DNA of 64,000 bases from Calliopsis andreniformis. Its lineage: Eukaryota; Arthropoda; Insecta; Hymenoptera; Andrenidae. Below the pieces are notes generated by a model. The model worked only from the letters and a program-made list of their open reading frames with translations, ran no database searches and was not told where the DNA came from. Position numbers and translations under genes: made by a program. Below, piece by piece: positions 13,070 to 26,911 of this stretch. Each line of letters begins with the position of its first letter. Position 1 is the first letter of the stretch. The stretch spans positions 22,648,001 through 22,712,000 of the forward strand of contig NW_027480422.1 in assembly GCF_051401765.1 (NCBI RefSeq), written 5' to 3'.

Positions 13070-14894
13070 TTTATGCTTCTGGCGTTGACTTCTTAGGTCC
13101 TAACTATTGGATCTGGTGGAGCAACGCCCTCTGATGAAGCCCAGGTTGCCCGGAACGTAGATATGACCACCACTTTCACACTGGTTGCAATTATTCCTGT
13201 TATACGATGGAAAAACTGTTGTATTTATATTATATTTTATGCTTCAGACGTTGACTTCTAAGGCCGTAGCTATTCGATGTGGTGGAAAAACGCCCTAGAG
13301 TGAAGCCTAGGTTGCCCGGAAAGTAGAAATGACCATTACCTCAACACTGTTTGCAATTATTCATTTTATAGAATGGCAAAACTGTTGTATTTATATTGTT
13401 TTTTATAGTCATGGCGTTGACTTCTAAGGCCGTAGCTATTCGATGTGGTGGACCAACGCCCTAGAGTGAAGCCTAGGTTGCACGGAACGTAGAAATGACC
13501 ATACCTTTCACACTGGTTGCAATTCTTCCTGTTATACAAGGGAATAACTGTTGTATTTATATTGCAGTTTATGCTTCTGGCGTTGACTTCTTAGTCCCTA
13601 ACTATTCTATCTGGAGGAGCAACGCCGTAGAGTGAAGCCTAGGTTGCCCGGAATGAAGAAATGACCATCACTTTCACACTGGTGGCAATTATTCCTGTTA
13701 TACGATGGAAAAACTTTTGTATTTTTATTGTATTTTAAGCTTCGGGCGCTGACTTCTAAGGTCCGAACTAATGGATCTGGTGGAGCAACGCACTAGGGTG
13801 AAGGCTAGGTTGCTCGGAACGTAGAAATGACCATAACTTTCATACTGGTTGCAATTATTCGTTTAATACGATGGAAAAACTATTGTATTTATATTGAATT
13901 AAATGCTTCTGGCGTTGACTTCTAAGGCCATAGCTATTCGATGTGGTCGAGCAACGCCCTAGAGTGCAGCCTAGGTTGCACGTATTGTAGAAGTGACCAT
14001 ATCTTTCACACTGGTTGCAATTATTCCTGTTATACGATGGAAAAACTGTTGTATTTCTATTGTATTTTATTCTTCTGGCATTGGCTTCTTAGGCCCTGGC
14101 TATTCGATCTGGTGGAGCAACGCCCTAGAGAGAAGCCTAGATTGCCCGGAACGTAGAAATGACCATTACCTTCTGGCTTGTTGCAATTATTCCTGTTGTA
14201 CGATGAAAAAACTGCTGCATTTTTATTGTATTTTATGCGTCTGGAGTTGTTTTCTAAGGCCCTAACTATTCGATATGGTGGAGCAACGCCCTAGAGCGAA
14301 ACCTAGGTTGCCCGGAACGTTGAAATGACCGTTACTTTCACACTGGTTGCAATTATTCCTGTTATACGATGGACAAACTGTTGGATTCTTATTGTACGTT
14401 ATTCTTCTGGCGTTGACTTCTTAGGCCCTAACTATTGGATCTGGTGGAGCAACGCCTAGAGTGAAGCGTAGGTTGCCCTGATAGTAGAAATGACCATATC
14501 CTTCACACTGGTTGCAATTATTCGTATTATACGATGGAAAAACTGTTGTATTTATATTGTATTTTATGCTTCTGGCGTTGACTTCTTAGGCCCTAACTAT
14601 TCGATCTGGTGGAGCAACGCCCTAGAGAGAAGCCTAGATTTCCCGGAATGTAGAAAAGACCATTACCTTCAGGCATGTTGCAATTGTTCCTGTTATACGA
14701 TGAAAGAACTGTTGTATTTTTCTTATGTTTTATGCGTCTGGAGTTGTGTTATAAGGCCCTAACTATTCGACCTGGTGGAGCAACGCCCTAGAGTGAAGCC
14801 TAGGTTGCACGGAACGTAGAAATGCCCATTACTTTCACACTGGTTGTAATTATTCCTGTTATACGATGGAATAACTGTTGTATTTATATTTTAT
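13070..14894 (+). repeat. 11-monomer higher-order unit, copy 1
   Basis: This 1825-bp unit is followed directly by a second copy with very few differences. Examples are GTGCAGCC near 13967 against GTGAAGCC near 15792, and GGCCCTGGC near 14092 against GGTCCTGGC near 15917. The unit contains the one-base-short monomer GCAACGCCTAGAG near 14448 and the paired subtype ending GAGTTGTGTTATAAGG near 14740. Related, more diverged versions lie at about 18.6-19.7 kb and 24.9-26.2 kb. Confidence 0.92.
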
Positions 14895-16719
14895 TTTATG
14901 CTTCTGGCGTTGACTTCTTAGGTCCTAACTATTGGATCTGGTGGAGCAACGCCCTCTGATGAAGCCCAGGTTGCCCGGAACGTAGATATGACCACCACTT
15001 TCACACTGGTTGCAATTATTCCTGTTATACGATGGAAAAACTGTTGTATTTATATTATATTTTATGCTTCAGACGTTGACTTCTAAGGCCGTAGCTATTC
15101 GATGTGGTGGAAAAACGCCCTAGAGTGAAGCCTAGGTTGCCCGGAAAGTAGAAATGACCATTACCTCAACACTGTTTGCAATTATTCATTTTATAGAATG
15201 GCAAAACTGTTGTATTTATATTGTTTTTTATAGTCATGGCGTTGACTTCTAAGGCCGTAGCTATTCGATGTGGTGGACCAACGCCCTAGAGTGAAGCCTA
15301 GGTTGCACGGAACGTAGAAATGACCATACCTTTCACACTGGTTGCAATTCTTCCTGTTATACAAGGGAATAACTGTTGTATTTATATTGCAGTTTATGCT
15401 TCTGGCGTTGACTTCTTAGTCCCTAACTATTCTATCTGGAGGAGCAACGCCGTAGAGTGAAGCCTAGGTTGCCCGGAATGAAGAAATGACCATCACTTTC
15501 ACACTGGTGGCAATTATTCCTGTTATACGATGGAAAAACTTTTGTATTTTTATTGTATTTTAAGCTTCGGGCGCTGACTTCTAAGGTCCGAACTAATGGA
15601 TCTGGTGGAGCAACGCACTAGGGTGAAGGCTAGGTTGCTCGGAACGTAGAAATGACCATAACTTTCATACTGGTTGCAATTATTCGTTTAATACGATGGA
15701 AAAACTATTGTATTTATATTGAATTAAATGCTTCTGGCGTTGACTTCTAAGGCCATAGCTATTCGATGTGGTCGAGCAACGCCCTAGAGTGAAGCCTAGG
15801 TTGCACGTATTGTAGAAGTGACCATATCTTTCACACTGGTTGCAATTATTCCTGTTATACGATGGAAAAACTGTTGTATTTCTATTGTATTTTATTCTTC
15901 TGGCATTGGCTTCTTAGGTCCTGGCTATTCGATCTGGTGGAGCAACGCCCTAGAGAGAAGCCTAGATTGCCCGGAACGTAGAAATGACCATTACCTTCTG
16001 GCTTGTTGCAATTATTCCTGTTGTACGATGAAAAAACTGCTGCATTTTTATTGTATTTTATGCGTCTGGAGTTGTTTTCTAAGGCCCTAACTATTCGATA
16101 TGGTGGAGCAACGCCCTAGAGCGAAACCTAGGTTGCCCGGAACGTTGAAATGACCGTTACTTTCACACTGGTTGCAATTATTCCTGTTATACGATGGACA
16201 AACTGTTGGATTCTTATTGTACGTTATTCTTCTGGCGTTGACTTCTTAGGCCCTAACTATTGGATCTGGTGGAGCAACGCCTAGAGTGAAGCGTAGGTTG
16301 CCCTGATAGTAGAAATGACCATATCCTTCACACTGGTTGCAATTATTCGTATTATACGATGGAAAAACTGTTGTATTTATATTGTATTTTATGCTTCTGG
16401 CGTTGACTTCTTAGGCCCTAACTATTCGATCTGGTGGAGCAACGCCCTAGAGAGAAGCCTAGATTTCCCGGAATGTAGAAAAGACCATTACCTTCAGGCA
16501 TGTTGCAATTGTTCCTGTTATACGATGAAAGAACTGTTGTATTTTTCTTATGTTTTATGCGTCTGGAGTTGTGTTATAAGGCCCTAACTATTCGACCTGG
16601 TGGAGCAACGCCCTAGAGTGAAGCCTAGGTTGCACGGAACGTAGAAATGCCCATTACTTTCACACTGGTTGTAATTATTCCTGTTATACGATGGAATAAC
16701 TGTTGTATTTATATTTTAT
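14895..16719 (+). repeat. 11-monomer higher-order unit, copy 2
   Basis: Tandem copy of 13070-14894 at an offset of exactly 1825 bp throughout. Its last monomers (from about 16450) are also the start of the larger 24/25-monomer block, so two duplication layers overlap here. The near-identity marks it as one of the youngest events in the window. Confidence 0.92.
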
Positions 16720-19700
16720 TTTATGTATCTGGCGTTGACTTCTAAGGCCCTAACTATTCGATCTGGTGGAGCAACGCCATAGAGTGAAGCTTAGGTTGCC
16801 CGGAACGTAGAAATGACCCTAACCTTCATACTGGTTGCAATTATTCGTTTTATACCGTGGAAAAACTGTTGTATTTATATTGTATTTTATGCGTCTGGAG
16901 ATGTTTTCTAAGGACCTAACTATTCGATCTGGTGGACCAACGCCCTAGAGTGAAGCCTGGGTTGCACGGAACGTAGAAATGCCCAATACTTTCACACTGG
17001 TTGTAATTATTCCTGTTATACGATGGAATAACTGTTGTATTTATATTTTATTTTATGCTTCTGGCGTTAACTTCTAAGGCCGTAGCTATCCGATCTGGTG
17101 GTGCCACGCTCTAGGGTGAAGCCTAGGTAGCCCGGAACTTAGAAGTGACCATCACCTTCACTCTGGTTGCTATTATTCCTGTTATACGATGGAAAGACTG
17201 TTGTATTTTTATTGTATTTTATGCTTCGGTCGTTGACTTCTAAGGCCGTAGCTATTCCATCTGGTATAGAAACGCCATAGAGTTAAGTCTAGGATGCCCG
17301 GAATGTAGAAATGGCCATTGCTTTCACACTGGTTGCAATTATTCGTATTATACGATGGAAAAACTGTTGTATTTATATTGTATTTTATGCTTCTGGTGTA
17401 GACTTCTTAGGCCCTAGCTATTCGATCTGGGGGAAGAACGCCCTAGAGTGAAGCCTAGGTTGCCCGGAACGTAGAAATGACCATAACCTTCATACTGATT
17501 GCGATTATTCGTTTTATACAATGGAAAAACTGTTGTATTTATATTGTATTTTATGCGTCTGGAGTTGTTTTCTAAGGCCCTAACTATTCGATCTGGTGGA
17601 CCAACGCCCTAGAGTGAAGCCTAGGTTGCACGGAACGTAGAAATGCCCAATACTTTCACACTGGTTGTAATTATTCCTGTTATACGATGGAATAACTGTT
17701 GTATTTATATTTTATTTTATGCTTCTGGCGTTGACTTCTTAGGCCCTAACTATTCGATCTGGTGGAGCAACGCCCTAGAGAGAAGCCTAGATTTCCCGGA
17801 ACGTAGAAATGACCATTACCTTCAGGCATGTTGCAATTGTTCCTGTTATACGATGAAAGAACTGTTGTATTTTTCTTATGTTTTTTGCGTCTGGAGTTGT
17901 TTTCTAATGCCCTAACTATTCGACCTGGTGGAGCAACGCCCTAGAGTGGAGCCTAGGTTGCACGGAACGTAGAAATGCCCATTACTTTCACACTGGTTGT
18001 AATTATTCCTTTTATACGATGGAATAACTGTTGTATTTATATTTTATTTTATGCTTCTGGCGTTGACTTCTAAGGCCCTAACTATTCGATCTGTTGGAGC
18101 AACGCCATAGAGTGAAGCCTAGGTTGCCCGGAACGTAGAAATGACCATAACCTTCATACTGATTGCAATTATTCGTTTTATACGATGGAAAAACTTTTGT
18201 ACTTATATTGTATGTTATGCCTCTGGCGTTGACTCCTAAGGCCGTAGCTATTCGATGTGGTGGAGCAACGCCATAGCGTGAAACCTAGGTTGCCCAGAAC
18301 GTAGAAATAACCATTACTTCCACACTGTTTGCAATTATTCATTTTATACAATGGAAAAACTGTTGTATTTATATTGTATTTTATAGTTATGGCGTTGACT
18401 TCTAAGACCGTGGCTATTCGATGTGGTAGAGAAATGCCCTAGAGTGAAGCCTAGGTTGCCCGGAACGTAGAAATGACCATAACCTTCATACTGATTGCAA
18501 TTATTCGTTTTATACAATGGAAAAACTGTTGGATTTATATTGTATTTTATGATTCTGGCGTTGACTTTTAAGGCCGCAGCTAGTCGATGTGGCGGAGCAG
18601 CGCCCTAGAGTGAAGCCTAGGTTGCCCGGAACGTAGAAATGACCATACCTTTCAAACTGGTTGAATTATTCCTGTTATACAAGGGAAAACTGTTGTGTTT
18701 ATATTGTATTTTAAGCTTCGGGCGCTGACTTCTATGGTCCGATCTATTGGATCTGGTGGATCAACGCACTAGGGTGAAGCCTAGGTTGCCCGGAGCGTAG
18801 AAATGACCATAACTTTCATACTGGTTGCAATTATTCGTTTAATACGATGGAAAAACTATTGTATTTATATTGTATTTAATGCTTCTGGCGTTGACTTCTA
18901 AGGCCATAGCTATTCGATGTGGTCGTGCAACGCCCTAGAGTGAAGCCTAGGTTGCACGTATTGTAGAATTGACCATATCTTTCACACTCGTTGCAATTAT
19001 TCCTGTTATACGATGGAAGAACTGTTGTATTTCTATTGTATTTTATTCTTCTGGCATTGGCTTCTTAGGCCCTAGCTATTCGATCTGGTGGAGCAACGCC
19101 CTAGAGAGAAGCCTAGATTGCCCGGAACGTAGAAATGACCATTACCTTCTGGCTTGTTGCAATTATTCCTGTTGTACGATGAAAAAACTGCTGTATTTTT
19201 ATTGTATTTTATGCGTCTGGAGTTGTTTTCTAAGGCCCTAACTAGTCGATATGGTGGAGCAACGCCCTAGAGCGAAACCTAGGTTGCCCGGAACGTTGAA
19301 ATGACCGTTACTTTCACACTGGTTGCAATTATTCCTGTTGTACGACGGACAAACTGTTGGATTTTTATTGTACGTTATGCTTCTGGCGTTGACTTCTTAG
19401 GCCCTAACTATTGGATCTGGTGGAGCAACGCCTAGAGTGAAGCGTAGGTTGCCCTGATCGTAGAAATGACCATATCCTTCACACTGGTTGCAATTATTCC
19501 TGTTATACGATGGAAAAACTGTTGTATCCCTATTGGATTTTATGCTTCTGGCGTTGACTTCTTAGGCCCTAACTATTCGATCTGGTGGAGCAACGCCCTA
19601 GTGAGAAGCCTAGATTTCCCGGAACGTAGAAATGACCATTACCTTCAGGCATGTTGCAATTGTTCCTGTTATACGATGATAGAACTGTTGTATTTTTCTT

Positions 19701-20440
19701 GTGTTTTATGCGTCTGGAGTTGTTTTCTAGGGCCCTGACTATTCGACCTGGTGGATCAACGCCCTAGAGTGAAGCCTAGGTTGCACGGAACGTTGAAATG
19801 CCCATTACTTTCACACTGGTTGTAATTATTCCCGTTATACGATGGAAAAACTGTTGTATTTTTATTGTATTTTATGTTTCGGGCGTTGACTTCTAAGGCC
19901 CTAGCTATTCGATCTGGTGGAGCAACGCCCTAGAGTGAAGTCTAGGTTGCACGGAACGTAGAAATGCCCATTCCTTTCACACTGGTTGTAATTATTCCTG
20001 TTATACGGTGGAATAACTGCTCTATTTTTATTTTATTTTATGCTTCTGGAGTTGACTTCTAAGGCCCTAGCTATTCGATCTGGTGGAGCAACGCCCTAGG
20101 GTGAAGCCTAGGTTGCCCGGAACGTAGAAATGACTATCACCTTCACTCTGGTTGCAATTATTCCTGTTATACGATGTAAAAGCTGTTGTATTTATATTGT
20201 ATTTTATGATTCTGGCGTGGTCACCTTAGGCCCTAACTATTCGATCTGGTGGAACAACGCCCAAGAGTGAAGCCTAGGTTGCCCGGAACGCAGAAATGAC
20301 CTTCACTTTCACACTGGTTGGAATTATTCCTGTTATACGATGGAGAAACTGTTGTATCTATTTTGTATTTTATGCTTTTGGAGTTGACTTCTTAGGTCCT
20401 AACTATTGGATCTGGTGGAGCAACGCCCTAGGGTGAAGCC
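16450..20440 (+). repeat. 24-monomer block, copy 1
   Basis: About 3.99 kb that matches 22755-26911 almost throughout. The offset is 6305 bp up to about 18710 and 6471 bp after it, because this copy lacks one monomer at that point. Markers in order are TTATGTATCTGGCG, GAGATGTTTTCTAAGG, CCATCTGGTATAG, GTGTAGACTTC, GGCGGAGCAGCGCC, CTTCTGGCTTGTTGC and CGTGGTCACCTTAGG. Confidence 0.92.
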
Positions 20441-21436
20441 TAGATTGCCCGGAACGTAGAAATGACCATAACTTTCATACTCATTGCAATTTTTCGTTTT
20501 ATACGATGGAAAAGCTGTTGTATTTATATTGTATTTTAACCCTCTGGCGTTGACTTGTAAGGCCGTAGCTATTCGATCTGGTGGAGCAACGCCCTAGGGT
20601 GAAGCCTAGGTTGCCCGGAACGTAGAAATGGCCAATACTTTCACACTGGTTGCAATTATTCGTTTTATACGATGGAAAAACTGTTGTATTTATTTTGTAT
20701 TTGGTGCTTCTGGCATTGACTTCTTAAGCCCTAACTATTGATTGTGGTGGACCAACGCCCTAGAGTGAAGCCTAGGTTGCCCGGAACGTAGTAATGACCA
20801 TATCTTGCACACTGGTTGCAATTATGCCAGTTATACGATGGTAAAACTGTTGTATTTTTATTGTATTTTATGCGTCTGGAGTTGTTTTCTAAGGCCCCAA
20901 CTATTCGACCTGGTGGAGCAACGCCCTAGAGTGAAGTCTAGGTTGCACGGAACGTAGAAATGCCCATTTCTTTCACACTGGTTGTAATTATTCCTGTTAT
21001 ACGATGGAAGAACTGCTCTACTTTTATTTTATTTTATGCTCCTGGCGTTGACTTCTAAGGACCTAGCTATTCGATCTGGTGGAGCAACGCCCTAGGGTGA
21101 AGCCTAGGTTGCCCGGAACGTAGAAATGACCCTCACGTTCACATTTGTTGCAATTATTCCCATTATGCGATGGAAAAACTGTTGTATTTTTATTGTATTT
21201 TTTGTTTCGGGCGTTGACTTCTAAGTCCCTAGCTGTTCGATCTTTTGGAGCAATGCCTCAGTGTTAAGTCTAGGATGCCCGGAACGTAGAAATGGCCGTT
21301 ACTTTCACACTGGTTGCAATTACTCATTTTATACGATGGAAAAACTGTTGTACATATATCGTATTTTATGCTTCTGGCGTTGACTTCTTAGGCCCTAACT
21401 ATTCGATCTGGTGGAGCAACGCCCTAGGGTGAAGCC
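20441..21436 (+). repeat. 6-monomer cassette, copy 1 of 4
   Basis: This 996-bp unit starts at TAGATTGCCCGG. It holds in order the markers TTTTAACCCTCTGGCG, TATTGATTGTGGTGG, AATTATGCCAGTTATACG, CATTATGCGATGG and GCCTCAGTGTTAAGTC, then a TACATATATCGTATTTTATG monomer. It is tandemly repeated at 21437-22432 and occurs again at 28903-29898 and 31558-32455. Confidence 0.92.
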
Positions 21437-22432
21437 TAGATTGCCCGGAACGTAGAAATGACCATAACTTTCATACTCATTGCAATTTTTCGTTTTATAC
21501 GATGGAAAAGCTGTTGTATTTATATTGTATTTTAACCCTCTGGCGTTGACTTGTAAGGCCGTAGCTATTCGATCTGGTGGAGCAACGCCCTAGGGTGAAG
21601 CCTAGGTTGCCCGGAACGTAGAAATGGCCAATACTTTCACACTGGTTGCAATTATTCGTTTTATACGATGGAAAAACTGTTGTATTTATTTTGTATTTGG
21701 TGCTTCTGGCATTGACTTCTTAAGCCCTAACTATTGATTGTGGTGGACCAACGCCCTAGAGTGAAGCCTAGGTTGCCCGGAACGTAGTAATGACCATATC
21801 TTGCACACTGGTTGCAATTATGCCAGTTATACGATGGTAAAACTGTTGTATTTTTATTGTATTTTATGCGTCTGGAGTTGTTTTCTAAGGCCCCAACTAT
21901 TCGACCTGGTGGAGCAACGCCCTAGAGTGAAGTCTAGGTTGCACGGAACGTAGAAATGCCCATTTCTTTCACACTGGTTGTAATTATTCCTGTTATACGA
22001 TGGAAGAACTGCTCTACTTTTATTTTATTTTATGCTCCTGGCGTTGACTTCTAAGGACCTAGCTATTCGATCTGGTGGAGCAACGCCCTAGGGTGAAGCC
22101 TAGGTTGCCCAGAACGTAGAAATGACCCTCACGTTCACATTTGTTGCAATTATTCCCATTATGCGATGGAAAAACTGTTGTATTTTTATTGTATTTTTTG
22201 TTTCGGGCGTTGACTTCTAAGTCCCTAGCTGTTCGATCTTTTGGAGCAATGCCTCAGTGTTAAGTCTAGGATGCCCGGAACGTAGAAATGGCCGTTACTT
22301 TCACACTGGTTGCAATTACTCATTTTATACGATGGAAAAACTGTTGTACATATATCGTATTTTATGCTTCTGGCGTTGACTTCTTAGGCCCTAACTATTC
22401 GATCTGGTGGAGCAACGCCCTAGGGTGAAGCC
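21437..22432 (+). repeat. 6-monomer cassette, copy 2 of 4
   Basis: Tandem repeat of the preceding 996 bp with almost no change; one difference is GCCCAGAACG near 22108 against GCCCGGAACG near 21112. Direct adjacency and near-identity indicate a recent duplication. Confidence 0.92.
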
Positions 22433-22754
22433 TAGGTTGCCCGGAACGTGGAAATGACCATAACTTTCATACTGGTTGCAATTATTCGTTTTATGCGATG
22501 GAAAAACTGTTGTATTTATATTGTATTTTATGCTTCAGGCGTTGACTTGTTAGGCCGTAACTATTCGCTCTGGGGGAACAACGCCCTAGAGTGATGCCTA
22601 GGTCTCCCGGATCGTAGAAATGACCATTACTTGCACACTGGTTGCAATTATTCGTTTTATACGATGGAAAAACTGTTGTATTTATTTTGTATTTGGTGCT
22701 CCTGGCGTTGAGTTCTTAGGCCCTAACTATTGGATCTGGTAGACCAACGCCCTA
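22433..22754 (+). repeat. Linker monomers (TGCTTCAGGCGTTGACTTGTT type)
   Basis: Two monomers with GGAACGTGGAAATGACC, TTATGCGATGG and a GTCTCCCGGATCG variant. The same pair follows the cassette or its context at about 26912 and 29899, so it is the first part of the 18-monomer unit seen downstream. Confidence 0.85.
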
Positions 22755-25700
22755 GAGAGAAGCCTAGATTTCCCGGAACGTAGAAGTGACCATTACCTTC
22801 AGGCATGTTGCAATTGCTCCTGTTATACGATGAAAGAACTGTTGTATTTTTCTTGTGTTTTATGCGTCTGGAGTTGTGTTCTAAGGCCCTAACTATTCGA
22901 CCTGGTGGAGCAACGCCCTAGAGTGAAGCCTAGGTTGCACGGAACGTAGAAATGCCCATTACTTTCACACTGGTTGTAATTATTCCTGTTATACGATGGA
23001 ATAACTGTTGTATTTATATTTTATTTTATGTATCTGGCGTTGACTTCTAAGGCCCTAACTATTCGATCTGGTGGAGCAACGCCATAGAGTGAAGCTTAGG
23101 TTGCCCGGAACGTAGAAATGACCCTAACCTTCATACTGGTTGCAATTATTCGTTTTATACCGTGGAAAAACTGTTGTATTTATATTGTATTTTATGCGTC
23201 TGGAGATGTTTTCTAAGGACCTAACTATTCGATCTGGTGGACCAACGCCCTAGAGTGAAGCCTAGGTTGCACGGAACGTAGAAATGCCCAATACTTTCAC
23301 ACTGGTTGTAATTATTCCTGTTATACGATGGAATAACTGTTGTATTTATATTTTATTTTATGCTTCTGGCGTTAACTTCTAAGGCCCTAGCTATTCGATC
23401 TGGTGGTGTCACGCTCTAGGGTGAAGCCTAGGTAGCCCGGAACTTAGAAGTGACCATCACCTTCACTCTGGTTGCTATTATTCCTGTTATACGATGGAAA
23501 GACTGTTGTATTTTTATTGTATTTTATGCTTCGGTCGTTGACTTCTAAGGCCGTAGCTATTCCATCTGGTATAGCAACGCCATAGAGTTAAGTCTAGGAT
23601 GCCCGGAATGTAGAAATGGCCATTGCTTTCACACTGGTTGCAATTATTCGTATTATACGATGGAAAAACTGTTGTATTTATATTGTATTTTATGCTTCTG
23701 GTGTAGACTTCTTAGGCCCTAGCTATTCGATCTGGGGGAACAACGCCCTAGAGTGAAGCCTAGGTTGCCCGGAACGTAGAAATGACCATAACCTTCATAC
23801 TGATTGCGATTATTCGTTTTATACAATGGAAAAACTGTTGTATTTATATTGTATTTTATGCGTCTGGAGTTGTTTTCTAAGGCCCTAACTATTCGATCTG
23901 GTGGACCAACGCCCTAGAGTGAAGCCTAGGTTGCACGGAACGTAGAAATGCCCAATACTTTCACACTGGTTGTAATTATTCCTGTTATACGATGGAATAA
24001 CTGTTGTATTTATATTTTATTTTATGCTTCTGGCGTTGACTTCTTAGGCCCTAACTATTCGATCTGGTGGAGCAACGCCCTAGAGAGAAGCCTAGATTTC
24101 CCGGAACGTAGAAATGACCATTACCTTCAGGCATGTTGCAATTGTTCCTGTTATACGATGAAAGAACTGTTGTATTTTTCTTATGTTTTTTGCGTCTGGA
24201 GTTGTTTTCTAATGCCCTAACTATTCGGCCTGGTGGAGCAACGCCCTAGAGTGAAGCCTAGGTTGCACGGAACGTAGAAATGCCCATTACTTTCACACTG
24301 GTTGTAATTATTCCTTTTATACGATGGAATAACTGTTGTATTTATATTTTATTTTATGCTTCTGGCGTTGACTTCTAAGGCCCTAACTATTCGATCTGTT
24401 GGAGCAACGCCATAGAGTGAAGCCTAGGTTGCCCGGAACGTAGAAATGACCATAACCTTCATACTGATTGCAATTATTCGTTTTATACGATGGAAAAACT
24501 TTTGTACTTATATTGTATGTTATGCCTCTGGCGTTGACTCCTAAGGCCGTAGCTATTCGATGTGGTGGAGCAACGCCATAGCGTGAAACCTAGGTTGCCC
24601 AGAAAGTAGAAATAACCATTACTTCCACACTGTTTGCAATTATTCATTTTATACAATGGAAAAACTGTTGTATTTATATTGTATTTTATAGTTATGGCGT
24701 TGACTTCTAAGACCGTGGCTATTCGATGTGGTAGAGAAATGCCCTAGAGTGAAGCCTAGGTTGCCCGGAACGTAGAAATGACCATAACCTTCATACTGAT
24801 TGCAATTATTCGTTTTATACAATGGAAAAACTGTTGGATTTATATTGTATTTTATGATTCTGGCGTTGACTTTTAAGGCCGCAGCTATTCGATGTGGCGG
24901 AGCAGCGCCCTAGAGTGAAGCCTAGGTTGCCCGGAACGTAGAAATGACCATACATTTCAAACTGGTTGAATTATTCCTGTTATACAAGGGAAAACTGTTG
25001 TGTTTATATTGTATTTTATGCTTCTGGCGTTGACTTCCTGGGCCCTAACTATTCTATCTGGAGGAGCAACGCCCTAGAGTGAAGCCTAGGTTGCCCGGAA
25101 TGAAGAAATGACCATCACTTTCACACTGGTGGCAATTATTCCTGTTATACGATGGAAAAACTTTTGTATTTTTATTGTATTTTAAGCTTCGGGCGCTGAC
25201 TTCTATGGTCCGATCTATTGGATCTGGTGGATCAACGAACTAGGGTGAAGCCTAGGTTGCCCGGAACGTAGAAATGACCATAACTTTCATACTGGTTGCA
25301 ATTATTCGTTTAATACGATGGAAAAACTATTGTATTTATATTGTATTTAATGCTTCTGGCGTTGACTTCTAAGGCCATAGCTATTCGATGTGGTCGTGCA
25401 ACGCCCTAGAGTGAAGCCTAGGTTGCACGTATTGTAGAATTGACCATATCTTTCACACTCGTTGCAATTATTCCTGTTATACGATGGAAGAACTGTTGTA
25501 TTTCTATTGTATTTTATTCTTCTGGCATTGGCTTCTTAGGCCCTAGCTATTCGATCTGGTGGAGCAACGCCCTAGAGAGAAGCCTAGATTGCCCGGAACG
25601 TAGAAATGACCATTACCTTCTGGCTTGTTGCAATTATTCCTGTTGTACGATGAAAAGACTGCTGTATTTTTATTGTATTTTATGCGTCTGGAGTTGTTTT

Positions 25701-26911
25701 CTAAGGCCCTAACTAGTCGATATGGTGGAGCAACGCCCTAGAGCGAAACCTAGGTTGCCCGGAACGTTGAAATGACCGTTACTTTCACACTGGTTGCAAT
25801 TATTCCTGTTGTACGACGGACAAACCGTTGGATTTTTATTGTACGTTATGCTTCTGGCGTAGACTTCTTAGGCCCTAACTATTGGATCTGGTGGAGCAAC
25901 GCCTAGAGTGAAGCGTAGGTTGCCCTGATCGTAGAAATGACCATATCCTTCACACTGGTTGCAATTATTCCTGTTATACGATGGAAAAACTGTTGTATCC
26001 CTATTGGATTTTATGCTTCTGGCGTTGACTTCTTAGGCCCTAACTATTCGATCTGGTGGAGCAACGCCCTAGTGAGAAGCCTAGATTTCCCGGAACGTAG
26101 AAATGACCATTACCTTCAGGCATGTTGCAATTGTTCCTGTTATACGATGATAGAACTGTTGTATTTTTCTTGTGTTTTATGCGTCTGGAGTTGTTTTCTA
26201 GGGCCCTGACTATTCGACCTGGTGGATCAACGCCCTAGAGTGAAGCCTAGGTTGCACGGAACGTTGAAATGCCCATTACTTTCACACTGGTTGTAATTAT
26301 TCCCGTTATACGATGGAAAAACTGTTGTATTTTTATTGTATTTTATGTTTCGGGCGTTGACTTCTAAGGCCCTAGCTATTCGATCTGGTGGAGCAACGCC
26401 CTAGAGTGAAGTCTAGGTTGCACGGAACGTAGAAATGCCCATTCCTTTCACACTGGTTGTAATTATTCCTGTTATACGGTGGAATAACTGCTCTATTTTT
26501 ATTTTATTTTATGCTTCTGGAGTTGACTTCTAAGGCCCTAGCTATTCGATCTGGTGGAGCAACGCCCTAGGGTGAAGCCTAGGTTGCCCGGAACGTAGAA
26601 ATGACTATCACCTTCACTCTGGTTGCAATTATTCCTGTTATACGATGTAAAAGCTGTTGTATTTATATTGTATTTTATGATTCTGGCGTGGTCACCTTAG
26701 GCCCTAACTATTCGATCTGGTGGAACAACGCCCAAGAGTGAAGCCTAGGTTGCCCGGAACGCAGAAATGACCTTCACTTTCACACTGGTTGCAATTATTC
26801 CTGTTATACGATGGAGAAACTGTTGTATCTATTTTGTATTTTATGCTTTTGGAGTTGACTTCTTAGGTCCTAACTATTGGATCTGGTGGAGCAACGCCCT
26901 AGGGTGAAGCC
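22755..26911 (+). repeat. 25-monomer block, copy 2
   Basis: About 4.16 kb matching 16450-20440, with one additional monomer at about 25019-25183. That extra monomer (TTCTATCTGGAGGAGC, GGAATGAAGAAATG, CACTGGTGGC) is present in the related copies near 13.6 and 15.4 kb. The longer form is therefore the older state and copy 1 has lost it. Confidence 0.92.

Noticed and set aside
13993..26209. Repeated 90-residue open reading frames (starting MTISFTLVAIIPVIRW...) on the + strand, present in many near-identical copies
   Set aside because: They start at the ATG in AAATGACC and run about 1.6 monomers. They stay open only where TGA in GAGTGAAG has become AGA and TTCTAAG has become TTCTTAG. Since 166 leaves a remainder of 1 when divided by 3, each new monomer is read in another frame, so no periodic protein is possible. 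Copies are identical only because the DNA blocks were duplicated.
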